64,000 nt of DNA from CAZYLZ01 sp964648335 (GTDB lineage Bacteria > Patescibacteriota > Minisyncoccia > Phycocordibacterales > UBA2100): contig CAZYLZ010000004.1 of the NCBI GenBank assembly GCA_964648335.1, forward strand, positions 13,004 to 77,003, written 5' to 3'. A model generated the notes under the pieces. The model did no database searches. It had not been told where the DNA came from and saw only the letters and a program-made list of their open reading frames with translations. Below, one piece after another: positions 17,521 to 26,511 of this stretch. Each line of letters starts with the position of its first letter. The stretch's first letter is position 1. A program made the translations under genes and the position numbers.

Positions 17521-17784
17521 ATGACACCAGAACAAAAGACTGCGAGAGACAACTGCATCAGGCATGCGGCGTCCGTTCAGGTAACAGTTGATTTTAGGAT
17601 GGACGGGGTCACCTGTATCGCCTATTTCCATAGCGGCGGCCCAGCCCAGCTCTACGAGCTAATCTCGCCCGAAGGATTCTCGATTGAGCTCGATCCGAAC
17701 CAAGGCATTACGCGTGACATGATAGATCGCCTCGAAGATCTGCGTATCCACGGTAAGGAACCAGTCGTTTCCTCGTCGGCATGA
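17521..17784 (+). CDS. Small acidic protein of unknown function
   Basis: 87 aa, not recognised. A short alpha/beta pattern is visible: an N-terminal helix, two beta-like stretches (VQVTVDFRMDG, CIAYFHSGG), then a helix in residues 62-76. It has one of the best ribosome sites in the window (AAAGGAGG, 5 nt before the ATG), its own -10 and a terminator. No neighbour suggests a pathway. Confidence 0.75.
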   Translation: MTPEQKTARDNCIRHAASVQVTVDFRMDGVTCIAYFHSGGPAQLYELISPEGFSIELDPNQGITRDMIDRLEDLRIHGKEPVVSSSA

Positions 17785-17802
17785 CTCCTCGTTACCGCAA
17801 AC

Positions 17803-17850
17803 AACCCCGGTAAGGCCATCTTCGGCACTTATCCGGGGTTCGTTCGTTCA
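17803..17850 (+). terminator. Terminator of the 17521 gene
   Basis: Stem of 8 bp plus 4 bp with one bulged base (17803-17814 with 17828-17840), followed by CGTTCGTTC; the U-tract is poor. It overlaps the end of the convergent 17848 gene. Confidence 0.55.
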
Positions 17851-19560
17851 TGCGACCGGGTCCAACGAGAACCCGCCCGAGATCTGCTTGAACGTTTTCT
17901 TCTTTTGGGGCGTATCGGGTGCCGGAACTAATACAACAGGAGATGAATGGTGCTCCGTCGATGGATCAGAATCCTTGCGAACGATGTCGCCTATCGTCCC
18001 GGCTTTTTCGCCAGAAAATACTGCGCGCAAAAAATGGTTTTTCCAGCTATTCGTCGCCGGATTGTGCGTATGGACCAATGACTGACCACTCTCGCTGCCA
18101 GCGATCACGATACTAGCCGGGACGCCCGCCTTCGTGACCGTATCGAGCACTTTTTGCGCAAGATCTCCCGATAGACATGCCGAAAAAACATAGACATCTG
18201 GCTGCTTGGGATCGAAGGTCTTGTTCTTTATGCGTCGACGTGTCCGCTCGATTATTGCAGACGCCAGAGCATCGCTCGAAAGTGCAAACGCAGGATGTAG
18301 GGGCCTCAGAGGATCGGTAGACACCGACATCCTTTCAGGAGAACCGTGCATTGCAAAGATTACGCTGAGCGGCGCATCGGATGATTTTCGTATGACTTCA
18401 AAAATAGCTCCAGGAAAATGCTCGAGGTCGCTTTGCCGCGATGGAGGGCGCAAAACTAAGAATTTCGTGGCGGTGTCGTTGTTTTTTTTCCAAAGTTCTT
18501 CTAGGGATTTTTCTGCCACTCTGTCATCCAAAAAATTGACATTACCTACAGTATCAAAGCCGTACGTCATTATCACATTGCGTTGCTTCAATATGTCTAA
18601 GTCCTCGAACTGATGCCGCAGCGCAACAAGCGACTCGACAGATTCTCTAATCGCTTCAGGAGTGACTGCCATCTTCTTCTTTGCCAAGTCCGCAGCAACA
18701 AGAAGTTTTGCCTGCGCCCATGCCGAGAAATTCCTCATCATATGTTCTTCCGAGAATGATTTTAAGAAAGCATATCGCTCGTAGTTGAGCGTGTATTTTT
18801 CTTGTGAATACTGCTTCCATTTTATCTGAGAAGGTAGGCCCCCCATACTCGGATTCATAAGTGGTTCGTAATCATTCCATACGACTGGAGCAGCGGTGTC
18901 AGTGATCGGCAACAGTGCCTCGTCGGGAATTTTGAGGGCAATCGTAACCAAAGGATTCTCCCAAAAAGTTTTCCAATTGACCACAAAGTTATCGATCGTA
19001 AAGAAAGCGCCGACACCAAGAGCTGCAGCTTGGTCGTCGAGCGCACGCTCAAGGTTCTTCGCTCTGTTACCTGGTTTGCCACTCTCTCGCGCAGCGCGCG
19101 ATTCGTCTAAGATCTTTCCCGTCTCGATTGGGTGCATCGACGACCAATACCGTACAAAGATTGGGTCCACGACGCCGGTCTCTATTACGAATGCCGCAAC
19201 AACCCACGCGTCTTTGTGCGAAGCATAGTGGTCGTAGGCAAGCAGAGCTGCAAGTGGATCCTTTGCGACGGCTGCTGCCAAAAGTTCCGTCGATTTTGGG
19301 TGCTCTCCCCATCGCGCGGCGAAGCGCTCGTAAAAGAGCGGCAAATTACTCGCCAAAGTATCGCGTGCTTCTTTCTCGCTCAGCTGCACGGGATCCCCCG
19401 GAACCTCTGGTGCGCTCGCCGAGGGGCTTTTTGCTAGGAGTGCATCGTCGGGCGATGCGGCGATAGCTTCGACCGGACCGCTCGCCAAAAGCGCCGCAAG
19501 AGCGGCACCCAAGAGCGGATTCTTTTTTGGCACACGGTTCTTTCGTCCCTCGAAGCTCAT
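17848..19560 (-). CDS. Exported protein with clan CD (caspase-like) His/Cys pair
   Basis: 570 aa. Hydrophobic segment at residues 15-35 (PLLGAALAALLASGPVEAIA) after basic residues, a likely signal peptide. Residues 60-360 are helical and unrecognised. The C-terminal part has the clan CD cysteine peptidase pattern: a hydrophobic strand ending in H405-G406 (IFAMHG), then a strand ending in A461-C462 (VYVFSAC). This is the HG...AC arrangement of caspases, gingipains and CHAT proteins. Proteolysis is inferred. It starts one base after the stop of the 19562 gene, so it is translationally coupled in the smc operon. Confidence 0.7.
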   Translation of the reverse strand: MSFEGRKNRVPKKNPLLGAALAALLASGPVEAIAASPDDALLAKSPSASAPEVPGDPVQLSEKEARDTLASNLPLFYERFAARWGEHPKSTELLAAAVAKDPLAALLAYDHYASHKDAWVVAAFVIETGVVDPIFVRYWSSMHPIETGKILDESRAARESGKPGNRAKNLERALDDQAAALGVGAFFTIDNFVVNWKTFWENPLVTIALKIPDEALLPITDTAAPVVWNDYEPLMNPSMGGLPSQIKWKQYSQEKYTLNYERYAFLKSFSEEHMMRNFSAWAQAKLLVAADLAKKKMAVTPEAIRESVESLVALRHQFEDLDILKQRNVIMTYGFDTVGNVNFLDDRVAEKSLEELWKKNNDTATKFLVLRPPSRQSDLEHFPGAIFEVIRKSSDAPLSVIFAMHGSPERMSVSTDPLRPLHPAFALSSDALASAIIERTRRRIKNKTFDPKQPDVYVFSACLSGDLAQKVLDTVTKAGVPASIVIAGSESGQSLVHTHNPATNSWKNHFLRAVFSGEKAGTIGDIVRKDSDPSTEHHSSPVVLVPAPDTPQKKKTFKQISGGFSLDPVA

Positions 19561-19561
19561 A

Positions 19562-20383
19562 TCATTTCGCCTGCCAGTAGTGCCGCCACGAATAGACCGT
19601 TTTTCCAGTATTGCTCTTTTGTATCGGAGTATACCGGCTCACATATTCGTGACCTTCGTAAGTAATCACCGCTCCCGAGGGTGCATTTGGGTACAGGTCG
19701 TCGAGCATAATGTCCAACCTCTCCTCTTCGGTCATAGGAATCTTCCCTGTCTTCTTGAGTGCACGCTCTATGCGCATTTTTTTCTTGTAGCTGTCTACAA
19801 ACGGAGCATCGCTACTCTTGTTTGGATTGTTGCTGTTATCACTCATAGTTCCGAATATCTGACCGTCCTTATATCGTTCGTATTCTTCGAGCGTAAACGA
19901 TTCGTCGGGCCGTGCCAAAAATTCCTTAAGATTTTGCGCCGATCGTCTCGCTGCCGCTCGTTCAGCTTTGAGTAGCTGTTCGTGTGCCTCGCGATATTTT
20001 GCAGACTGCTCCATACCCTCGAGCACGCGCTCGCGCGAATACTCAAACGTATGTGGTCTCCACTGGTCCTGCAGTTCGGGTGACATTTGTAGTTTATGCT
20101 TTTCCCATTGCTTAAGACTTACCAGCGCGCTCAGGGTTACCGATCGTTCGTCCCAAGACACCTCGGGTTGCTTCTGTCGTATCCATCGAACTGCTTGTTT
20201 GGCTTCTTCGAGCGAGATGTTCGATTGTAAATGTTTGTGGTTGATCCGCTGTACTTTGGCAAAGTCGACGATAAACATGCGGGCCTCTTGTTCGAGCTTG
20301 TCTTCGGTAAATTCCGGCGCCGCTTTGGGAATCACTTCTTTCTTGGCTCGCTTAGTGGGCTTTTCGATACCTTTCTTGGACAT
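19562..20383 (-). CDS. Unknown charged helical protein in the smc operon
   Basis: 273 aa from the ATG at 20383, one base after the smc stop codon; an in-frame ATG at 20395 overlaps smc and is possible. No family recognised. The N-terminus is Lys-rich (KKGIEKPTKRAKKE), the centre (residues 95-180) is strongly charged and helical, and a Ser/Asn linker is followed by a small C-terminal domain with YEGHEYVSRYTP and a Trp-rich end. The 1-nt spacings on both sides show a tight operon: smc, this gene, then the clan CD protein. A partner of the SMC is a reasonable guess, no more. Confidence 0.75.
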   Translation of the reverse strand: MSKKGIEKPTKRAKKEVIPKAAPEFTEDKLEQEARMFIVDFAKVQRINHKHLQSNISLEEAKQAVRWIRQKQPEVSWDERSVTLSALVSLKQWEKHKLQMSPELQDQWRPHTFEYSRERVLEGMEQSAKYREAHEQLLKAERAAARRSAQNLKEFLARPDESFTLEEYERYKDGQIFGTMSDNSNNPNKSSDAPFVDSYKKKMRIERALKKTGKIPMTEEERLDIMLDDLYPNAPSGAVITYEGHEYVSRYTPIQKSNTGKTVYSWRHYWQAK

Positions 20384-20384
20384 A

Positions 20385-22607
20385 CTATTTTGCAACGCGT
20401 TCCGCTTCTTCGAGCTTTACAGAGAGCAAGCGCGAGATGCCGTCGTGGCCCATGGTAACGCCGTAGAGTTCTCCTGCGGCAGCCATGGTGGCGCGGTTGT
20501 GCGTTATCAAAATGAGCTGGCTGCGGTTAGAGAGCGCCTTTACGATCTCGGCATAGCGGCGACTGTTGGCCTCGTCCAAGGCCGCGTCGGTCTCGTCCAA
20601 TATGATAAACGGCGGCGGATTCACCTGCGACATTGCAAAAATGAGCGCGATAGACGTAAGCGCGCGCTCGCCGCCCGACAATACCTCGAGCCCACGCACT
20701 TTCTTCCGCGGCAACTGTACCGTGACGGTAAGTCCGGCGATCGGTGCTTCGTCTTCGATGATTGTTTCCTCTCCCGACTCTTCGTCGTCGAGAACTTTCT
20801 TCTCGGGCATCTCGAGAGCAAGCTTGGCTTCACCACCACTAAACAGTTCGGCAAAAAAAGTACCAAAGGCATCGTTTATCTTTACGAGTCCCCGCTTAAA
20901 ATCTTCGTCAATCTTCGCATCCAGCTCTTCAATAATCTTTTTCAGCTGCTCTGCCGATGCCGACAAGTCGCCGAGCTCGCGTGCCAAGAACGAGTCGCGC
21001 TCTTTGGTGGTGTTGAATTCGCGCACGACCTCGTCTCCCGACCCTGCACCGGACTCCTCGAGTTTTATCTTAAGGCGCTCGATCGTGCGGCGGCGCTCGT
21101 GCTGCATGCGGCGGTCTTCCGAAAGAGCACCGTCGGGAATGCCCGCGTGCTCGTACTGGCGGATATCGCTCCCCACCAGGGCAATCCCTTCGCGCACCTC
21201 TGACTCAAAGGCCTCGCGAGCACCTGCTATCTCGCCGAGCATCCGCTCGACGTTTGCCAAAGTGCCCCGCACTTGCGCCATATTGGTTTCCAAATGCAAA
21301 AGTCCTGTCTCAGCCTCGTGTGCCGCGTCTTTGCGCTCTTGAACGTCGGCGCGCATCCGGCTTAGCCTCTGTTCGAGCTCGCGCTCTTTTCCCCGCGCAA
21401 GTTCCAATACCTGCGTCGCCGCTTGCGCCTTGGTTCGCACCTCTTCTATGAGCTCAGCAGAATCATCGATCGGCGCTGCTACGTCGTGTGCTCTGGCCGA
21501 GAGTTCGCCCAAGGCAGTCTGTGCGCCCCGTACCGCTGTCTTTGCCTCTTCGAGCGACGACGCATCGAGTGCGCGCGCCAGCGAGTCTCCTGCCGCGTGA
21601 ACATGGGCCAAGACTACCTGTCGTGGTATCGGCGATTCGTCGGGCGTAGGTACCCGCACCATGCGAATCGCCGCTGCAAGCTCGCCCTCGGCGCGCCCGA
21701 GCTCGCGTGCCGCATCTTGGCGCTCTATTCGCAGAGCACTGAGCGTTTCTTCGAGCTCGCGCGTGTGATCGTTCTCGGGATCGGCGACTTTGGTGTCTTG
21801 TACCAAGACAGCGCGCGCCTGCCGCATTTCTTCTTCGATACGGGCAAGTTCGGCGCGATACGCACTTTCTTCGCCCTTGAGCCGTGCGCCCTCTTGTCCT
21901 ATGTAGGCATGCTCGCGTGCCAGGTAGTCGGCAAGTTTGTGCTTAAGCTCTTCGGCGAGCTCTTTCGCCTTCTCTATCTTCTCTACCTGTTTGCGCAAGA
22001 ATGTAAGATGGGGCCCCAGTTCGCGGCGCAAGCTCTCTACCCGTCCGATATTCTCTTGCGTCTCGTCGAGCTTTCGCTCGCTCTCGGCTTTCTTGTGCTG
22101 GTAGAGCTTAAGACCGAGTGCGTCTTCGATCATCTCGCGCCGCTCGCGAGGGCTCGCGTTCAAGATGCGGTCGGCCTCGCCCTGCGAGATGATCTGATAT
22201 CCCGATCCACCAATATTGGCCCCGGCCAAGAGGCGGATAACGTCCTTGAGGCGAACCTGCGATCCGTTTATGAGGTATTCGTTGACGCCGTCGCGAAAGA
22301 CCGAGCGCTCCACCACCACCTCGGGAAAATCGATATCTAAAAGTTTGTTCGAGTTGTCGAAGGTAACCTTGACCGAAGCGCGATTTCCACGCGGGACGGC
22401 GGGACTCCCGCCCCAAATCAGATCTTCGCCTTTCTTGCTGCGCAAGGACTTCATTGACTGCTCGCCCAAGACGAAGCGAAAGCCTTCGGCCACATTACTC
22501 TTGCCCGAGCCATTAGGACCGACGATCCCCGCCACGCGCGACCCGAAGACGAGCTCGGTTTTCTTTCCAAACGATTTAAACCCGACGAGCTCGATGGACT
22601 TCAGCAT
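20385..22607 (-). CDS. smc: SMC-family chromosome partition ATPase, short form
   Basis: 740 aa against the usual 1150-1200. Both halves of the ABC ATPase head are intact: Walker A GPNGSGKSN (30-38), the C-motif LSGGERALTSIAL, Walker B FIILDETDAALDEAN and the H-loop LITHNR. The coiled-coil arms are very short. In place of the 150-200 aa Gly-rich hinge there is only a region of about 60 residues (from VRVPTPDESP to GALTALGELS-like sequence) with no hinge motif. It is the first gene of a three-gene operon. A TAGAAT box lies 6 nt before the ATG. RecN or Rad50-like assignment is possible but the head matches SMC best. Confidence 0.85.
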   Translation of the reverse strand: MLKSIELVGFKSFGKKTELVFGSRVAGIVGPNGSGKSNVAEGFRFVLGEQSMKSLRSKKGEDLIWGGSPAVPRGNRASVKVTFDNSNKLLDIDFPEVVVERSVFRDGVNEYLINGSQVRLKDVIRLLAGANIGGSGYQIISQGEADRILNASPRERREMIEDALGLKLYQHKKAESERKLDETQENIGRVESLRRELGPHLTFLRKQVEKIEKAKELAEELKHKLADYLAREHAYIGQEGARLKGEESAYRAELARIEEEMRQARAVLVQDTKVADPENDHTRELEETLSALRIERQDAARELGRAEGELAAAIRMVRVPTPDESPIPRQVVLAHVHAAGDSLARALDASSLEEAKTAVRGAQTALGELSARAHDVAAPIDDSAELIEEVRTKAQAATQVLELARGKERELEQRLSRMRADVQERKDAAHEAETGLLHLETNMAQVRGTLANVERMLGEIAGAREAFESEVREGIALVGSDIRQYEHAGIPDGALSEDRRMQHERRRTIERLKIKLEESGAGSGDEVVREFNTTKERDSFLARELGDLSASAEQLKKIIEELDAKIDEDFKRGLVKINDAFGTFFAELFSGGEAKLALEMPEKKVLDDEESGEETIIEDEAPIAGLTVTVQLPRKKVRGLEVLSGGERALTSIALIFAMSQVNPPPFIILDETDAALDEANSRRYAEIVKALSNRSQLILITHNRATMAAAGELYGVTMGHDGISRLLSVKLEEAERVAK

Positions 22608-22613
22608 TCCCCT

Positions 22614-22619
22614 ATTCTA
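22614..22619 (-). promoter_or_regulatory. -10 box of the smc operon (leaderless)
   Basis: TAGAAT on the minus strand (22619-22614), 6 nt before the smc ATG. Confidence 0.5.
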
Positions 22620-22668
22620 CCCGAATATATGGCTGTGGAGAACCATGATTTCGCGGATAGCACGAGCG

Positions 22669-22674
22669 TATACT
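22669..22674 (+). promoter_or_regulatory. -10 box of the 22683 operon (leaderless)
   Basis: TATACT, 8 nt before the ATG at 22683; the -35 is not clear. Divergent from the smc -10, 50 bp away. Confidence 0.55.
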
Positions 22675-22682
22675 GGATTGAC

Positions 22683-25277
22683 ATGAAGCAGCCACACGGA
22701 GGCAAGAGAGAGTTGATCGGAAAGCCCGGTGCCGAGAAAGGGTCATCTGCGCCCGAAGTACTCCCTCCGCTTGAGCAATCAGAAGCTCCCCATTTTCAAG
22801 AAACCATGGCGGTCTTTGGAAAAGCCATATCGAAGGCGCGCGAATCTGCAAACACGCAAGACAAGTACGGGCTCTACCAGCTGCAGGTGCTTATGCGTAT
22901 GGAAGAAGCGCTCAAAGAGGGTGTCTTGGATGTGCGAGTCATCGAAGCGGTCCATACGATTTTTAAAGACCACCGCGCGATAAACAAGTTTGGCGAAAAC
23001 AAGGGCGGCGTCATCTTGCAGCATATCAATACGTATTACGACTCCGTACTCGACAAGAGCGAAGCATCAAAAAAGGTCGAGGCCCACGGCAATATCATGC
23101 TGGAGCTCGCCGAGGCACTTGGCATACCACTGAGCGATCCCGGTCTCATATCGGCCGAAGCACGCAAGACCAAACAATGGCTTGCGGTTATCCCTAAGGA
23201 AACGATGTCCAAAGAGGCACGTGCCGAGTACGAACGCACACAGAGCATGCAGGAGCGCGCTGCAAAACGCGGCGAGCGCATCGATGCCATCATAAACGGC
23301 CTGTTGCCGCGCATCATGGAAGCGGTACCAACCATGCGGATAGCGAAGGGCGACTTCAAAGACGGAGAACCTCACCCCGAGATGAACGAGAAGCTGCAGC
23401 AGTTCGCTACAGTGGTGGTCCAGCGTATCAACCGCCAGCTCAAGGCAAAGTTCACCGACATCTCGCGCGCCGACAAGATGTCGATGACCGACGAAGAGGC
23501 CTATATTCAGATGCAAAAAGACAAGGGCCATTGGAGCGATGACGACTCGTCACGCTGGGACGAGTTGTCGGACGAAGGCAAGGCGGGCGTCCTCAAAAGC
23601 AATCGTACCGAGATACTGCGTATCAAGGACGATCCCACGCGTCGACAAGTCTTTCAGAACGAGTACCTAGAAAAGCTCGCCACGCTCGATGCGGCGCTCG
23701 CAAAGCTCGCAGAATCCGCCACAGGCACCGGCGAACGTATGGGACGGCTCGATCTGTTGCGCGACGATCGTGTCTATGTAGCCCTCGCTCACATCAAGGC
23801 ATTTTTTAAGCACACGTACCTTGCAGACGAGATGACTCAGAACGAGAAAGACCGAATCGCAAATTACATGAAAGACGGCGGAAACTTTGTTAAGACCTTC
23901 GGTACCTACGTCGGCGCAACGTTCCCAAAAACACTGAAGGGCATCGATGGCGCCAAAAAATTCGAAGAAAAGAAGCGCAACGAAAACACAGGACTCTCGC
24001 TCGATGATACTCCCGAAGAAATCGCGCCACCGGAAGATCGGCTAGAGTCAGAACGATTGCGCAATCTTGCTATCGTCTACCGTGCCGATCTGGCACGCTT
24101 CAACTCACGCTATATCGCGCCAATCCAGCACATGGTCGACCACCCTAACCATCCGTACTTGTCTCCCGATTTCCTGGTCATTTTGAAAGGACTCATCCCT
24201 ATATTGCACAAAGACCGCGAGCGGATGCGTACCGGCGCGCTCGCTCGCATAACCGAGGCCGAGAACGGTCCGCAAGACGCGCACATCCGCAGCAACCTGT
24301 ACGCAGCGCGCCTGACGCTCCAGAGCGCGATGATAGGAAGTATCGATCTCGATACCCGCGCACGAGTGCTCATCGAAAAGATCGAGAGCAGTGGAATATC
24401 GACTGCCGACAGCAAACTCGGCGTCACGCCAAAAAGCCAATCGAGCCTAGAAGAAGCATTTGACATACTCGTGGCAAAAGACGGTCAACTCACGAGACTC
24501 TACGACACCTCGATCCACGGCACGATGCTCCAGCTTGCAGACCGCGTCGAGGACCTCCGCAGGGCCGGAATCGACACGGAAGAATTACGAAAAATGCGTC
24601 TCGCTCTCAAAGGTCTCGAACAGAGCGTTGCCCGGGATTACGCAACGGAAGAGCGACTGCAAAAAATCCGTTTCCGAACTGCCGAAGCCCAGCTTCGCTC
24701 TGCCGAACCATCCGACCGGTTGGGCGAACTCTCCGTTTCGCAGAGTCTGGTCACCAACGAGCTCCTCGCAAACCGTACCGCTGCGCTTTCGGCCTGTATG
24801 GTACTTGATAAGACAATAGACAGGCTTGTTCTTACCCTTCCGAAGGCGGGAACGATGTCCCTTGCATCGCCTATAGATCGGGCTGCTACCGCGATACCAA
24901 AAGAGGAAACGAGATCTTTTGCGCCACCAAGTCCGGTGGCCGAGGCAAAATCAGTTCTCGATACCTTCGATATGGCGCGCAAGAATAATGGCATCCAAAG
25001 AGATCTCGATACAGCCAAAGCAGCGTTGGCAGCAATGAAAGCAGAAGCGGCTCAGAACAGCGAAGCACTTCGGGAGCTCCAAGCAGAAGCGAACGAGACG
25101 AAAGAGTCTCTCCTCGATCACCAAGAATTTTTGGGTGGTATGACCGATGTTGTAAAATCAACGATATCCATGCTTGAAGCCGTCCTCGCCGAGGGACATG
25201 AAGATCCGAAGGTTCTTTCTAAAGACATTGAAACGATACTAGCTAAGCTCCGTCGCATAAACGAAATAACCGATTAA
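22683..25277 (+). CDS. Large helical protein of unknown function
   Basis: 864 aa from the ATG at 22683, which lies 8 nt after a TATACT box; the in-frame ATG at 22629 is upstream of that box. No family recognised. Almost entirely alpha-helical by composition, soluble, rich in Glu, Lys and Ala, with a probable coiled coil at the C-terminus (about residues 775-830: alternating Ala/Leu/Glu heptads). No membrane segment or catalytic motif. First gene of a three-gene operon with 4-bp and 9-bp gaps; the products probably act together. Confidence 0.85.
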   Translation: MKQPHGGKRELIGKPGAEKGSSAPEVLPPLEQSEAPHFQETMAVFGKAISKARESANTQDKYGLYQLQVLMRMEEALKEGVLDVRVIEAVHTIFKDHRAINKFGENKGGVILQHINTYYDSVLDKSEASKKVEAHGNIMLELAEALGIPLSDPGLISAEARKTKQWLAVIPKETMSKEARAEYERTQSMQERAAKRGERIDAIINGLLPRIMEAVPTMRIAKGDFKDGEPHPEMNEKLQQFATVVVQRINRQLKAKFTDISRADKMSMTDEEAYIQMQKDKGHWSDDDSSRWDELSDEGKAGVLKSNRTEILRIKDDPTRRQVFQNEYLEKLATLDAALAKLAESATGTGERMGRLDLLRDDRVYVALAHIKAFFKHTYLADEMTQNEKDRIANYMKDGGNFVKTFGTYVGATFPKTLKGIDGAKKFEEKKRNENTGLSLDDTPEEIAPPEDRLESERLRNLAIVYRADLARFNSRYIAPIQHMVDHPNHPYLSPDFLVILKGLIPILHKDRERMRTGALARITEAENGPQDAHIRSNLYAARLTLQSAMIGSIDLDTRARVLIEKIESSGISTADSKLGVTPKSQSSLEEAFDILVAKDGQLTRLYDTSIHGTMLQLADRVEDLRRAGIDTEELRKMRLALKGLEQSVARDYATEERLQKIRFRTAEAQLRSAEPSDRLGELSVSQSLVTNELLANRTAALSACMVLDKTIDRLVLTLPKAGTMSLASPIDRAATAIPKEETRSFAPPSPVAEAKSVLDTFDMARKNNGIQRDLDTAKAALAAMKAEAAQNSEALRELQAEANETKESLLDHQEFLGGMTDVVKSTISMLEAVLAEGHEDPKVLSKDIETILAKLRRINEITD

Positions 25278-25281
25278 TCAT

Positions 25282-26502
25282 ATGGCTGAAGGATTTAGAA
25301 AAAAAGCAGAAGCGTTGCGAAGACTCGCGAAAGATATCCTGGATACGGAACTCACACCGGCCCAGAAAGCCGCAGCTGAAGCGGCGGAGCAAGAGGGTGC
25401 AGAAGCCGAGATAGTCCCACCTGTCGTCGATACCCCGCACGATATGCCAACCGGCACTGCCCCGATAGACCGCGCGCACGACGAAAACGAGGCACGAAGG
25501 GCCGCCCAGGCGGATCTTGCAGAAGCTACGCGTGCGGCCGCGGCTCTCGAACCTATCGCTCCCCCAACGGCAGCACCTGAACCCGTTGTCGAGGATGAGA
25601 AAACAGAACGAAATACAAGGAAGCCGATACGCCGAGTGCGTAGAAAGAAAAGCGATGGACCTACAAAAGCTACTCTTGACGGTGCCATGCGCTATACTGC
25701 CGACAAGGCCCGTTTCGGTCGCGAGATGGTTGAAGCCTGCGGTCGACTGAAAGAGCGAATCGACAAACAATCCATAGTAATTATGGAGCAGCTCAATACA
25801 GCACTGACTTCAGCCGCCGATGGAAGAGCATACTCGTTCGACGCGACGACAGGAAAAATATCAGCAAACCCACAAACTCCAGATCTGGTGACTGGATATA
25901 TCAATACAGAAGAGGTCGTGCGCGAACTCGAGGCACTGGTCCGCGATATCCCGAGGGAAATCGAGACGCTCTTCCATACACTGGACGAATCGCACGCGGA
26001 ATTTGTCGGAATAATGAACGGGGAGCCCGAAACAGCAACCCGAAGGACTTTCGCAGAAGTACCGAAAGTCGAATCGAAACCGCTCGATACTATCGCTGGA
26101 GGAACGCCGAGCCCGATTAAGACTTCGCTCGAAGCGGCACTTCTTGCGAGCGCGGACCGAACCGCTTTCCTTAAAGAACTTGTCGAAGCATCGAATCGCC
26201 TCAAAAAGCAAATTGACGAAAAAGTGGTTTCCCTTCTCATGATGATGAAGAGCGCGCTTGCCACCGGTGTCGATGACATAGCCTTTACACAAAACGAATC
26301 GACAGACGCCATCACCCCGGTCCCTCAGAGCGATCCAGTCGCAGGCTTTGCGACACTCGAACGGACTGCGCATGAATTTGCCAACGCCGTCGAGAGCATG
26401 CCAGAAGAGATCAGACTCCTCATCCAGACACTCTTCGATGCCGATCAGGAATTCACGCGGATTATCAGCAACGGCCTGAACAAAGGCAGTGCGACTAAAT
26501 AA
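25282..26502 (+). CDS. Unknown protein with a duplicated helical domain
   Basis: 406 aa. The N-terminus (MAEGFRKKAEALRR) resembles that of the next gene (MAESFLRKMREGK). A low-complexity Glu/Ala/Pro linker covers residues 30-115. Two copies of a domain of about 120 residues follow, at about 130-247 and 278-404. Matching positions include L(D/E)(G/A)A near the start, F-x2-E-(M/L)-VEA-x2-RLK-x2-ID, and an end motif (D/A)-x-EF-x2-I(M/I)-x-NG. No membrane segment or known fold is visible. Second gene of the operon. Confidence 0.85.
   Translation: MAEGFRKKAEALRRLAKDILDTELTPAQKAAAEAAEQEGAEAEIVPPVVDTPHDMPTGTAPIDRAHDENEARRAAQADLAEATRAAAALEPIAPPTAAPEPVVEDEKTERNTRKPIRRVRRKKSDGPTKATLDGAMRYTADKARFGREMVEACGRLKERIDKQSIVIMEQLNTALTSAADGRAYSFDATTGKISANPQTPDLVTGYINTEEVVRELEALVRDIPREIETLFHTLDESHAEFVGIMNGEPETATRRTFAEVPKVESKPLDTIAGGTPSPIKTSLEAALLASADRTAFLKELVEASNRLKKQIDEKVVSLLMMMKSALATGVDDIAFTQNESTDAITPVPQSDPVAGFATLERTAHEFANAVESMPEEIRLLIQTLFDADQEFTRIISNGLNKGSATK
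25671..26024 (+). repeat. Internal domain repeat, copy 1
   Basis: Codes for the first of two homologous helical domains in the 406-aa protein; aligns with 26115-26493 at the protein level. Confidence 0.7.
26115..26493 (+). repeat. Internal domain repeat, copy 2
   Basis: Second homologous domain; shares VEA-x2-RLK-x2-ID and the EF-x2-I-x2-NG end with copy 1. Confidence 0.7.
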
Positions 26503-26511
26503 CCTACTCAT

